From NCBI RefSeq assembly GCF_047302285.1, contig NZ_CP154845.1, positions 1,364,001 to 1,428,000 of the forward strand: a stretch of 64,000 nt of DNA. The letters are read 5' to 3'. This DNA comes from Robertmurraya sp047302285 (GTDB lineage Bacteria; Bacillota; Bacilli; Bacillales; Cytobacillaceae). The notes beneath the pieces were generated by a model. The model did not search any database and was not told the origin of the DNA. It was given only the letters and a program-made list of their open reading frames with translations. Below, one piece after another: positions 1 to 8,446 of this stretch (positions within the stretch are counted from its first letter, which is position 1; each line of letters starts with the position of its first letter). The position numbers were made by a program, and so were the translations under genes.

Positions 1-2
1 AT

Positions 3-992
3 CGTAGTAAGAATGTGGAGTTGCTTGCCCGTTGTTTTGATCATGCTTCTTTGAAAATGCGATTTTATAAAGGATTTCGAATGCTTACATTAGGCTGGTC
101 AGACGGTCATACTTTTATGCCAGTTGATTTCTCTTTACTAAGCTCAAAAACGTCTTCTATTAATGGAATCAACGAAGAAATTGATAAACGAAGTTCCGGT
201 TACAAGCGCCGTGTCGAAGCTCTCCAGTCTGCGCCTGATCAAATCCCAGCGATGATTGAACGGGCAATATCCAATGGTATCGAGGCATCTTACGTTTTGA
301 TGGACACATGGTTTACTCAACAACCTTTAATTCAGGCAATCGTCGAACAAGGGCTTGACGTTATTGGTATGGTCAAAAATGCAAAGCAACGTTATCAAAT
401 TAATGGTCAAATGGTTTCATTAAAAGAACTCTATCGATTAGCGTCACCACTTCAAGGAAAGAAAGGGCTTCTTCGTTCGGTCACGACGATGATGAAAAAC
501 GGGGTACCCGTTAAAGTCGTGTTCGTTCAAAATCGTAATAAGAAGAGTGAATGGCTTGCCATTCTAAGCACGGATTGCACACTCTCCGAACAAGAAATTG
601 TCCGTATTTACGGCATCCGTTGGAATATTGAAGTGTTCTTTAAGACAACGAAATCGCTCCTTCGTTTACAAAAGGAGTTTCAAGGACGCTCGTACGACCT
701 ACTTATTAGCCATACAACAATTGTTTTTACTAGATATATCATTCTCTCGTGGCAAAATCGTTGCCACACAGATGAACGCACATTAGGTGGTTTATTTTAT
801 GACCTTTGTGACGAAGTAAATGAACTTGATTGGGCTGTCGCATTGCAGCAATTAATCGAGCTTCTTCAAGATGTCTTGAAGAAAACAAATAAACAAACAC
901 AACAATTACTTAAAAATCAACTATCACAATGGATTGCAGGTCTGCCTAGTTATATCAGAGCTTACCTGCCTAATTTGGTATGCGAAAGTTGA
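3..992 (+). CDS. IS4-family DDE transposase, 5' end cut by window edge
   Basis: The reading frame is open from the left edge, so the N-terminus is missing; 330 codons are visible. The IS4-family signature Y-(2)-R-(3)-E-(6)-K is complete in YGIRWNIEVFFKTTK (about position 610-655), which supplies the catalytic Glu. An aspartate of the DDE triad lies in VLMDTWF near 300. The enzyme would bind inverted repeats and cut and paste its own insertion sequence. The 3' end runs to the stop at 990-992, and the right inverted repeat is probably close behind it but cannot be confirmed without the left one. It sits just outside the recombinase operon and may be a later insertion into the element. No frameshift is visible in the part present. 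Confidence 0.9.
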   Translation, partial: RSKNVELLARCFDHASLKMRFYKGFRMLTLGWSDGHTFMPVDFSLLSSKTSSINGINEEIDKRSSGYKRRVEALQSAPDQIPAMIERAISNGIEASYVLMDTWFTQQPLIQAIVEQGLDVIGMVKNAKQRYQINGQMVSLKELYRLASPLQGKKGLLRSVTTMMKNGVPVKVVFVQNRNKKSEWLAILSTDCTLSEQEIVRIYGIRWNIEVFFKTTKSLLRLQKEFQGRSYDLLISHTTIVFTRYIILSWQNRCHTDERTLGGLFYDLCDEVNELDWAVALQQLIELLQDVLKKTNKQTQQLLKNQLSQWIAGLPSYIRAYLPNLVCES

Positions 993-1068
993 GTAATTAC
1001 TAATAGATTGACTGCTTTTTTATTGAATGACCGACCTGTTAAAAAATATTAGATTGAAGGGGTTTATA

Positions 1069-1608
1069 ATGGATAGCGGAAAATATTTGACTGTTAAGGA
1101 GTTTGCCGAAAAAACTGGAAAAAGCGAAGAAACAATCAAACGTTACTTAAGGAAAGGTATTTATCCAGATGCTTATAAAGCAAATGATAAGGCTGGATGG
1201 AGAATTCCTGAAATGTACTTATTTCCAGAAAAGGATTTAAGTAAACAATTACAATTAGATTTTAACGCTCAAGTACCATCTTCTAATTCTACCTCAGAAA
1301 ATGATGAACATATTATTTCATTAGCTTATCAAATAGCTTTTTTAGCAGTTCCTTCAGATAATATTTTGAAACGATTAAAATTGTGTGGTGTTGTTAGGGC
1401 ATTGGAAATTATTTTGACAATGAGACAGTCACCAAAGCCAATTAAAAATGCTGAAGGTTTTATAAGGAAAGCCATAATGATGGGGTGGTCTCCCAACGGT
1501 CTTCATAAAAACATTCCTAAATTTAAACAAAAGTCATTGGAGGAGAAAACAACAGAACAGGTTAGTCCAAGTGCAATTCCATTTTATAACTGGCTAGAAG
1601 ATAATTAA
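1069..1608 (+). CDS. Excisionase-like HTH protein of the element
   Basis: A 179-residue protein. The start at 1069 is chosen because GAAGGGG lies 7 bases before it; an in-frame ATG at 1027 has no such site. Residues 1-50 form a MerR/excisionase-type winged HTH (LTVKEFAEKTGKSEETIKRY, then a basic turn and GWRIP). The C-terminal ~100 residues are helical and unrecognised. It precedes the first recombinase by 30 bp, so it is probably a directionality factor, accessory DNA-bending protein or regulator of the recombinase operon. The family match of the N-terminus is by motif; the recombination role is inferred from position. Confidence 0.65.
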   Translation: MDSGKYLTVKEFAEKTGKSEETIKRYLRKGIYPDAYKANDKAGWRIPEMYLFPEKDLSKQLQLDFNAQVPSSNSTSENDEHIISLAYQIAFLAVPSDNILKRLKLCGVVRALEIILTMRQSPKPIKNAEGFIRKAIMMGWSPNGLHKNIPKFKQKSLEEKTTEQVSPSAIPFYNWLEDN

Positions 1609-1638
1609 GAAATATTTATTTCTTACTCGGGGGTTTAT

Positions 1639-3400
1639 ATGAGGAAAATTAACTACGTGAATAAAAAAGAGAGAGAAATAAAAGGAATGTATTATGTTGA
1701 GTCTGTTAAGAATGTGGACCCAAGCTCAGATATTAATCGGTGGTATTTATTAATGGACCCAAGTCATTATATTGTTACACCGGTATTTGATTATCTCAAA
1801 TATTTATATGATGCTGGAGAAACAGAGGACAAATTAAAACAGACTGTCGATTCGTTATGCCATTTTTATAATTTTTTGAGAGTTAATGATTTGTCTGGTT
1901 ATGAGGAATTAACCCATGATATATTAAATGGCTATATAAGATATCTTGCTACAATTCCGAAAGATTTAAAACGAAGAATTAAAAGGGATGCAAATGGGAA
2001 GGAATTATGGGATATTGAATATTTACCTGTTCATCCATACATCGAAAATGGTGAGCATGTTATTAAAATTCTTAAAGAATGGTATAAGGATTACTGGTCT
2101 AAAGGAAATAAAGACAACGTTACGTTTTATTTTGACCCTAAAGAGTACTATGTATATGAAGATGAGCTAGAGTGGAGGTATTCATTTGAGTCAATTAAAC
2201 GATTTGTTAATGAGACTCTAAACTACCTCAAATATCTTAGCAATTCGGTAGAATGGAACCATTCCTTTAAAGCAATTAATGAAAAAGTTGCCAAATGTAA
2301 CTTAAGGTACAATCGACATAGCCGTGTATATTATTATGCCTGGGATGTAGAAGGTAGAATAAAAAATTACGCAAAAGTTAACGAAGTTGGAGTAGAAAGA
2401 CAAAAGAAAAGAGTTTTTTTCGAAACCGAATTGGTCAGTTTTTTTCAAGCTGAAATGCTACAAAACCATTCGCAAAGGAAGTTCTTATTCGTATTGCTGC
2501 TACTTTGTGGCGGTCGCATTTCTGAGATTTTAAATTTACTGCTAAGGAAAATAACCATTACTATCCCTAGGAATGCCTTAACAACTGAGAAGAAAAAATC
2601 GTTGGCAATCATCCATTGGGAAGACCTATTTATTACAAATGGATTTGAGAAAAATGACATCGTAATAACTGAAGATTTGGAATTTAAAATCAAAGTGGTG
2701 AAAAGACCAGCCTATGAAAGTAAATTGAGGAGGAACAAGACGAAAACTAGTCGTTTTCCAACTCTTAAGGATTATTTCGATATACCGAAGTTACTAAATT
2801 TAGATATTGAAAGTATATTTAACCAACCGGAAGAAATTGTTTCTGTATTTAGAGATGCAATTATATTAAATAAAAAAGAAAATGATATACGTGGGTTTAT
2901 TAAAAGCATTATGGAATATCATGGCAAGTGTGTTCGCGAAAATATAGATATAGACAGCAATTTATACGATTATCAATATAAAGACTGGGTATTGGAAATT
3001 AGAAAATTGATAGATAATTCATGGTTTGGTGGTTTGTTCAGAGAGTATCTAATTGAACGACATTTGATTCAAAAGGAAAATAAAAATCCAATCCATAGGG
3101 ATTTTCTATTTGTTTATTTAAAGATAAATAAAGGTAATCCAATGACATCAAAATTCATTTAGACATACGTATATTTCGATGAGGATTAATACTGAAGCTC
3201 TAGAAGGCGATTTCAGCAGGTTGAATTTAGCTAATTTGAAAAAGGATATTGGGCATATACCTTCATCGACTGTCGCAGAAACCGTATATTACTTTTCTGA
3301 TTTAGAGAGAAAAAAAGAAGTTTACACAAAGGTGTTTAAAAATCTATTATCAAACATTGACAAAATAGTGTTTAAGGAAAAGGACGAGGAAGGTGTTTAG
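1639..3400 (+). pseudogene. Tyrosine recombinase A, frameshifted at its HxxR catalytic box
   Basis: The first frame (1639-3162, 507 codons, SD GGGGG) has a helical N-terminal region and the first catalytic arginine in LCGGRISEIL (R293). It ends abruptly after KGNPMTS. The rest of the catalytic domain continues in another frame from about 3146: SFRHTYIS (the HxxRHT box, with Asn where His is expected), DIGHIPSSTVAETVYY (third catalytic His) and a Tyr-containing tail, ending at 3400. Recombinases normally have about 25 residues between the NPMTS-like strand and the HxxR box; these are missing, so a small deletion plus frameshift is likely. Programmed frameshifting is possible but would still leave a shortened domain without the His. 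The broken gene lies upstream of recombinase B in one operon. Confidence 0.75.
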
Positions 3401-3405
3401 TAAAT

Positions 3406-6090
3406 ATGCTTATGGAAGAAATAATTGGAATAATTAGAGATGATACGATAAGCAACAAATATGATGCTATTCTACCTCATTTTTATGGTTATTATAAAGA
3501 GCCACTCGTAAAAATTTTAAACCACTATGGAGTTAGATTTGATTTTACCAAGAAAGAATGGATAATTGACGAGGATAAGGTTGACCCAAGTATCAATGTC
3601 TTACACTTAATTGTTTTTGGTGAAGATTTAATTCCACCAAAAGCTGAAATTAAATGGAATATATCTAGAGATTTTACTAGTTTTGACGAAATTTTATCTA
3701 TTCTAGATGCCATTCAAAGTCATCCAGATGCAAAATACAAGGTCTATTTTGGCGAAAGAATGCTAAAAAAAGTAGCACTTTATATCTTAGAATTTTTAAG
3801 ACATCCAATGGATGGATTATTGGTAAATAAAGATGTGCTAAATGGTTTTGCAGCAGGGGCAATCACTATTGAGCCGTATTTGGCAGATTTGATTAGGACA
3901 ACCACTATATGTCTAGCACTAAAATACAATGTTCGGGTACCTTTCAAAATATCAAGTGGGGCATTTAATCAATTTCAGAATCAATCTTTGTTAACAAGCC
4001 CTCAAAGAGATTTAATATTAACGAATTTCTCATATACAATATTGCAGCACTTGAAAGACGGAAACCACTTGTATGAGGAGGTATATGAAACAATAATAAA
4101 TGATAAGAAATATCGAAATGTAGTATCAAAAGGAGGTAATATTTTTTACTATGTAGTTATGTTATTGTTGGAAAATAATAAAAACAGGTGGAATGAACTG
4201 AACATTTCCGATTTAAATATAATGTTATTTCTTCATCTTCGAGAGATAGGAGAACTTGATTTAAGAAATATAAGTTCCATTAATCTTTTGGTATATTTAA
4301 AAACCGGAGTTAATAATTTTATACCAAATATTCGATACTTGGATGAAATATTGGATGCGAATGAAGTGATACAGCTATTTAAGTGTTATAGATTGTATCT
4401 AAAAATAAACAAACGTTCTCAGTCTAAATTCAGTAATGGAAGAGTTGTTCTGAACCACATACCAAGTTTTATAGAGACGGTAAAAGATTTAACCATCGAA
4501 AATATTATCAAATGGATTAGAACCTATTCTGATTACGCTCTTAATCTTGGCACAAGTAAAGAGTCTTTCCAAGATACTACAACCTCCTTTTTGAACATCT
4601 TGCTTGATATTAAATCTTTCTATGAGCAAGAAAATATATTTAAGTTAAATAAAGTATTTCCATACAATGGATTAGACATAGGTTTAAAAATAAGAAAATA
4701 TAATTTTGATGAAACTATAATTAAAGAGAGTGTTTATCACCAAATTAAACCATTGGCAGATATGTTTGACGGTAATGAGAGTATTGAAAAAGGTACATTT
4801 AAGACAAATATCGAGCATGCAGATTCTGTCGTTAGGGCAATTTACGATTATAAAATCGTGCATGAAAAGGGTACAATAGAATATTTTAATGAACTTCAAA
4901 AAGTTACTATGTTACGTATAATCGCCGATGCAGGTGTCAGGTCTATTGAAGTTTTAAATATGCCTTTTGGCACTTATTCATACCTAAAGGAACAGGGTGT
5001 AAATATTTGTATACTAGGTTGGTCTAAACTTTTTGACAGATTTGGAGTAGTTCCAATATCTAAGTCCACAGCTAGAATGATTGCTGAGTGTACAACAATA
5101 CGAAAAGAACACTTTCCTGAGACCTTAAACAAGATGCCAATATATCAAAGCAATGGAAGTAAGGGGTCAAGTCTCGAATATATAATGCAATTTATTTCAG
5201 TCCATCCGAATAAAAAATTTGCTAAAAGAGTAGGTGTGAAAGCTCTTGAAGGTCAATTAGATAAAGTTTGTCAGAGGGCAGGCATATCGCTAATTAAAGG
5301 AAAAATGTTTCATGCACTTAGGCATCGGGTTGCAGAGTATTTCTTTTTTTGTGCTAGTTACTATGATTTTGAAGGTAAAAATGATTACGAATATAAAGAA
5401 ACAATTGTTAAAAAGTTACTAAGGCATACCAGTAGTGAAATGACAAAGGAGTATTATTGGGGAGAATTAACAAGTATGATTGCTGAAAAGAAACTGGTTT
5501 TTTATAAAGACTTATCAGATATAAGCAAATACTTGGATAATCCTGAAACTAAATCAGAAGCATTAATTCACGTAGATTCTGTTCAGAATAAAATTCGTAA
5601 AGATTTATCTGATGTTCTTTCTAACCCCAATGTTGATAAATTAATTAAACTACTTACCCTTCCGGTCGATTATTTTGCCAAAGAAATATTGGATGATATT
5701 GTTAAAAATCAAGATTACAAGAAAATTATTGAACATCTAGTTAAAGTTGATGGAAATAAGTCACCTGTACCAGTAGGTTCTGCTTATTTTGGGATGTGTA
5801 TGAATTTTAGTTGTCCCAAATTAAAAGAAAAAATCACATGTGTTAGTTGCGGAGACCATATTGTTACCGAGAAAGATGTGCCAAGAATGATTGGGGAAAT
5901 AGTTAGATGTAATATGGTTATACAGAGTATCTATCGAAAATATGATAATACTACACAAATCGACCATCTAAAATCACTAAGAAGTAGAGTTGTCTCAAAT
6001 ATGGAAAGGCTTCAGAATGAGTTGCAAATAGAGCCACTAAAAATATTGGAACTAATGCAAGAACATATAAATCAGGAAATAATCTTATAA
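3406..6090 (+). CDS. Large tyrosine recombinase B of the element
   Basis: An 894-residue protein, much longer than phage integrases (about 350-400), as seen in Tn554/GInt-type multi-recombinase elements. The first ~480 residues are an unrecognised helical extension. The catalytic domain is complete: R512 (GVRSIEVL), H636-x-x-R639 (HALRH), H674 (LLRHTSSE) and the nucleophile Y683 or Y684 (KEYYW). A C-terminal Cys cluster (CMNFSCP...CVSCG, about residues 800-824) suggests a zinc-binding tail, followed by a helical segment. It starts 5 bp after the end of recombinase A, with SD GAGGAAGGTG, so it is translationally coupled. All catalytic residues are present, so it may be active. An intrinsic terminator follows at 6146. 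Confidence 0.85.
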   Translation: MLMEEIIGIIRDDTISNKYDAILPHFYGYYKEPLVKILNHYGVRFDFTKKEWIIDEDKVDPSINVLHLIVFGEDLIPPKAEIKWNISRDFTSFDEILSILDAIQSHPDAKYKVYFGERMLKKVALYILEFLRHPMDGLLVNKDVLNGFAAGAITIEPYLADLIRTTTICLALKYNVRVPFKISSGAFNQFQNQSLLTSPQRDLILTNFSYTILQHLKDGNHLYEEVYETIINDKKYRNVVSKGGNIFYYVVMLLLENNKNRWNELNISDLNIMLFLHLREIGELDLRNISSINLLVYLKTGVNNFIPNIRYLDEILDANEVIQLFKCYRLYLKINKRSQSKFSNGRVVLNHIPSFIETVKDLTIENIIKWIRTYSDYALNLGTSKESFQDTTTSFLNILLDIKSFYEQENIFKLNKVFPYNGLDIGLKIRKYNFDETIIKESVYHQIKPLADMFDGNESIEKGTFKTNIEHADSVVRAIYDYKIVHEKGTIEYFNELQKVTMLRIIADAGVRSIEVLNMPFGTYSYLKEQGVNICILGWSKLFDRFGVVPISKSTARMIAECTTIRKEHFPETLNKMPIYQSNGSKGSSLEYIMQFISVHPNKKFAKRVGVKALEGQLDKVCQRAGISLIKGKMFHALRHRVAEYFFFCASYYDFEGKNDYEYKETIVKKLLRHTSSEMTKEYYWGELTSMIAEKKLVFYKDLSDISKYLDNPETKSEALIHVDSVQNKIRKDLSDVLSNPNVDKLIKLLTLPVDYFAKEILDDIVKNQDYKKIIEHLVKVDGNKSPVPVGSAYFGMCMNFSCPKLKEKITCVSCGDHIVTEKDVPRMIGEIVRCNMVIQSIYRKYDNTTQIDHLKSLRSRVVSNMERLQNELQIEPLKILELMQEHINQEIIL

Positions 6091-6145
6091 TTATTGGATT
6101 ACAGATGAATTTTCCCGAATTGAACCAGGAATAATCAAAACTATT

Positions 6146-6175
6146 AAACGACAGCGGATTTGCTGTCGTTTTTAT
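6146..6175 (+). terminator. Intrinsic terminator after recombinase B
   Basis: A 10-bp perfect stem (AAACGACAGC, six-base loop GGATTT, GCTGTCGTTT) is followed by a short T run. It closes the left recombinase operon and separates it from the cargo. Confidence 0.85.
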
Positions 6176-6284
6176 AATTTTTCACATTCTTCAATGAATA
6201 ATATTTTTGTGTGTAAAGTTTCTCTTGTAATATAGAACAAATGTTCTTATACTTAGGATAAAATTGGTAGAATGAGGTGATAGA

Positions 6285-6695
6285 ATGGGGAAGTTTTTGT
6301 CTTGGTTAAGTTTTAAGTTGCCTTTGAAAGAGACAGCTGGCGTAGGGAACGCATCACTTACTCAAATTGCCTATCATGTAAGGGAAGAGGGTTTGGATAT
6401 CAAGCTAGAGATTAACTTCAGGTTTGGAAATTGCTTGTTCCCTACTAAAATTAACGTTCTCTATCCGTCAGCAAATCTATGGGAGATGGAACATTACATC
6501 CCAGAACCCATCCAAAAACCTCCAAATATGTGGGAGGAATGGGAGGATACAAGAGCTTACATTACCGGTTACATAGAGAATTTGCACCCTTATGAGTTTC
6601 ATAAAGTGGTGAAAATTGCATTCAATGAAATGTTAGGGGATTACTTTGAAGTTGATGAATATTTAGAGCCATTTAAAGAGCTTTTTATTGATTAG
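6285..6695 (+). CDS. Hypothetical cargo protein, 136 aa
   Basis: The ORF has a clear SD (GAGGTG, 8 bases before ATG). The product is soluble, mixed alpha/beta by eye, rich in aromatic residues, with a WEMEHYIPEP-type proline/acidic stretch near residue 68 and an acidic C-terminus. There is no signal peptide or membrane segment, and I do not recognise the family. The next small ORF starts 13 bp downstream with its own SD, so the two probably form one transcript. Confidence 0.65.
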   Translation: MGKFLSWLSFKLPLKETAGVGNASLTQIAYHVREEGLDIKLEINFRFGNCLFPTKINVLYPSANLWEMEHYIPEPIQKPPNMWEEWEDTRAYITGYIENLHPYEFHKVVKIAFNEMLGDYFEVDEYLEPFKELFID

Positions 6696-6707
6696 GAGTG
6701 ATAACGG

Positions 6708-6905
6708 ATGGATGACAAAGAGGATAAGTTATTAAGCCAAAAGTACGACAATAGATTGGATTTACCGGAAGAAGAATGGATTGAACTTCCTCCTGACAAA
6801 TCTGATACTGATTTTTATCAAGAACTGAAGAAACAAAATACAAAACTTACAAAAGAAGATTTACAGGAAGTCTTTTCTCGAAAGCATTCGTCATTCTTAC
6901 ACTGA
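6708..6905 (+). CDS. Hypothetical small acidic protein, possibly truncated
   Basis: A 65-residue charged protein (acidic LPEEEWIELPPD segment near residue 20) with SD AGGAGTG before the ATG at 6708. Its last ~20 codons overlap a minus-strand YolD-like reading frame, so the original 3' end may have been replaced by a rearrangement at about 6880-6905. No family is recognised. Confidence 0.5.
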   Translation: MDDKEDKLLSQKYDNRLDLPEEEWIELPPDKSDTDFYQELKKQNTKLTKEDLQEVFSRKHSSFLH

Positions 6906-7041
6906 TTTCCTGCCACTCATACTCAGCCAACTCTGGTATCGGAAATTTTAAATCTTCAGCATACATATCGCGTAGCATTTTGGTGTGTTCCGGCATAAAT
7001 GCAGCTGGAGCCCATTTCTTTTTCCCTCTATCTCTATTCAT
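6847..7041 (-). pseudogene. YolD-like protein, N-terminal part only
   Basis: Reading on the minus strand from an ATG at 7041 with SD AGAGGA, the protein begins MNRDRGKKKWAPAAFMPEHT and continues with LRDMYAEDLKFPIPEL and EYEWQEI. This is the conserved start of the YolD-like family (an RDRG...KW...PEH...LR pattern), usually 100-120 residues and often found beside Y-family UV-damage polymerases. Here the frame stops after 64 residues and no polymerase gene follows. A truncated remnant is the best reading, although a short functional protein cannot be excluded. Confidence 0.5.
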
Positions 7042-7063
7042 TTAATTTTCCTCTTAGTTCGGA

Positions 7064-7321
7064 TTGTTTGAACAGTTCTATGGTCATTATGTTACAGAAA
7101 CCCAGCCAGACAACATAGACAAAGAGTTATTTGCAAGAACCCTGGCTAAGGTTTTTAAGCAACTAGGTAAGTTTATGGAGGGTGAAGGGGGAGTTTGGAA
7201 AGACTCCCAAGATAAATTGGACAAATTCATGCATCAAGACCGACAAATTACAATTGAAGAAGCTAATGCATTATTTATGCAATTGAAAGAAGAATGGGTC
7301 TCGAAAACACTGAAGGAGTGA
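7064..7321 (+). CDS. Hypothetical protein, 85 aa, 5' end uncertain
   Basis: The frame opens just after a stop at 7055 with TTG at 7064 and no good SD, so the gene may have lost its true 5' end in the same rearrangement that truncated the neighbouring YolD-like gene. The product is helical and charged (FARTLAKVFKQLGKFMEG, then a GGVWKDSQDKLDKF turn). Its stop codon is within a few bases of the next gene's start, and its last codons hold that gene's SD (AAGGAG), which indicates translational coupling. No family is recognised. Confidence 0.5.
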   Translation: MFEQFYGHYVTETQPDNIDKELFARTLAKVFKQLGKFMEGEGGVWKDSQDKLDKFMHQDRQITIEEANALFMQLKEEWVSKTLKE

Positions 7322-7327
7322 GTGTTT

Positions 7328-7783
7328 GTGGAAAAACCTACATTTAATAAAGAATATGAGCAAGGCTTAATAAGAGTCTACAAAACCGGGGCTCAAATTT
7401 ATAAATTATTAGCATCTGGAAAAAGCCTTACTGAGGTAGTAGAAGAAACGGGATACACGATTGAAGAAGTAGCAATTATTAAAGAAGTGTTGCTAACTTC
7501 AGAAGATGATTTACCAGTTAGAAAAGAACGAGCTGGTCGTAATATAATAGTTCAAGTCACTGATGATTATGAAGAAACATTAAACTTCAAAAACTGTCTT
7601 TGCTGCGGTCATCCAACTTTAAAGACTGAAATTTACGACATATGTGATGATTGTTGGTGGCAAGACGACCCTGCGTGTTGGAATGATATTGACGATGATG
7701 GAAATGCCAACGGAATTTCTCTAAGACAAGCTCGTATCAATTATGAGAAGTACGGGAATTGTGATGGTAATGTTGAAGAATAA
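7328..7783 (+). CDS. CPCC-type cysteine-rich zinc protein
   Basis: Start GTG at 7328 is chosen over GTG 7322 because SD AAGGAG (7313-7318) is then 9 bases away. The N-terminal ~75 residues are helical with an HTH-like SLTEVVEETGYTIEEVAII. The C-terminal half matches the CPCC family pattern: CLCCGHPTL, then YDICDDCWWQDDP, then NGISLRQARINYEKYGNCD. In this family the two Cys pairs form a small zinc-binding fold, and members often occur near toxin or immunity genes. Here the first motif reads CLCC rather than CPCC. The function is unknown; an immunity-like role is only a guess from family context. Confidence 0.7.
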   Translation: MEKPTFNKEYEQGLIRVYKTGAQIYKLLASGKSLTEVVEETGYTIEEVAIIKEVLLTSEDDLPVRKERAGRNIIVQVTDDYEETLNFKNCLCCGHPTLKTEIYDICDDCWWQDDPACWNDIDDDGNANGISLRQARINYEKYGNCDGNVEE

Positions 7784-7808
7784 AACTTTGTGACAAGGAA
7801 GATGAATA

Positions 7809-7964
7809 TTGGCTAAGTTTGGTGAAGATTTAATTGAAAAAATTATAAAGAACCGGAAGCGTAGAGAAATTAAGAAAAAAGAACGAGAAAAAAGATTAGA
7901 AGAATTCAAAGAGAAGTTAAGTAAAATAAAATTTAACAAAATCGCTGTGGTGGTGGATATATGA
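7809..7964 (+). CDS. Tiny highly charged ORF (51 aa), first of three overlapping ORFs
   Basis: TTG start at 7809 with SD AAGGAAGA a few bases upstream. The product is very rich in Lys, Arg and Glu (a long charged helix, KRREIKKKEREKRLEEFKEK) and ends in a short hydrophobic tail. Its TGA overlaps the ATG of the next ORF (ATGA), a pattern expected of real coupled genes. No family is recognised. Confidence 0.45.
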   Translation: MAKFGEDLIEKIIKNRKRREIKKKEREKRLEEFKEKLSKIKFNKIAVVVDI

Positions 7965-8095
7965 AATTAGGAGCCAAAAAAATCATTAATGGTAATGCAA
8001 AGCATCTTTTAACCGAAATGAAAGTTGATAATTTGTCAGCTGCAAAAAAGAATTTCATGAAAGAAGCAATATCTATTGCTAAGAAACACCGATGA
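7961..8095 (+). CDS. Tiny basic ORF (44 aa), second of three overlapping ORFs
   Basis: Starts in an ATGA overlap with the ORF before it, preceded by GGTGGTGG as a weak SD, and ends in an overlap with the ORF after it. The product is basic and helical (LSAAKKNFMKEAISIAKKH). No family is recognised; support comes only from the double stop/start overlap. Confidence 0.45.
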   Translation: MKLGAKKIINGNAKHLLTEMKVDNLSAAKKNFMKEAISIAKKHR

Positions 8096-8271
8096 GTAAC
8101 AATTCTAGAAATGATAAAGTTGCACACATAAGTGATTATTGGTCGCTTGAACAACTAATCGATGTACAGGATAGAATAACTTCCGAAAGAAATGCCAAAT
8201 CAATAAGAAAAATTGAAGAGCTTAATAGAAGGCTTGCTGAGGCACTGGAAAAAGAAAAAGATAATGATTAA
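8092..8271 (+). CDS. Small ORF (59 aa), third of three overlapping ORFs
   Basis: Starts in another ATGA overlap. The product has a predicted long helix with Arg/Glu/Lys periodicity (SLEQLIDVQDRITSERNAK, then EELNRRLAEALEKEK), probably a short coiled coil. No family is recognised. Together with the two ORFs before it, it makes a compact three-gene unit behind the CPCC gene. Confidence 0.45.
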   Translation: MSNNSRNDKVAHISDYWSLEQLIDVQDRITSERNAKSIRKIEELNRRLAEALEKEKDND

Positions 8272-8321
8272 GAAGTTGATGTTAAAAAAGTGGGCTCTGT
8301 TAAAGTTTATTGTTGATATAA

Positions 8322-8354
8322 GGAAAAAAGAACTTCCATTTTTTTGGAAGTTCT
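8322..8354 (-). terminator. Intrinsic terminator for the minus-strand kinase gene
   Basis: A 10-bp stem (AGAACTTCCA with its complement, loop of six T) has its T tract on the minus strand (complement of GAAAAAAG at 8323-8330). It lies downstream of the gene ending at 8447 and would also protect the convergent small ORFs. Confidence 0.75.
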
Positions 8355-8446
8355 ATTAAGTAATAATGTCTTATTCCACTAAAGCTACCCGTTAGCTTAA
8401 GTACATATTTTCACAATATCATCAAAGCAAAGGTTGCTGCAAAAAA

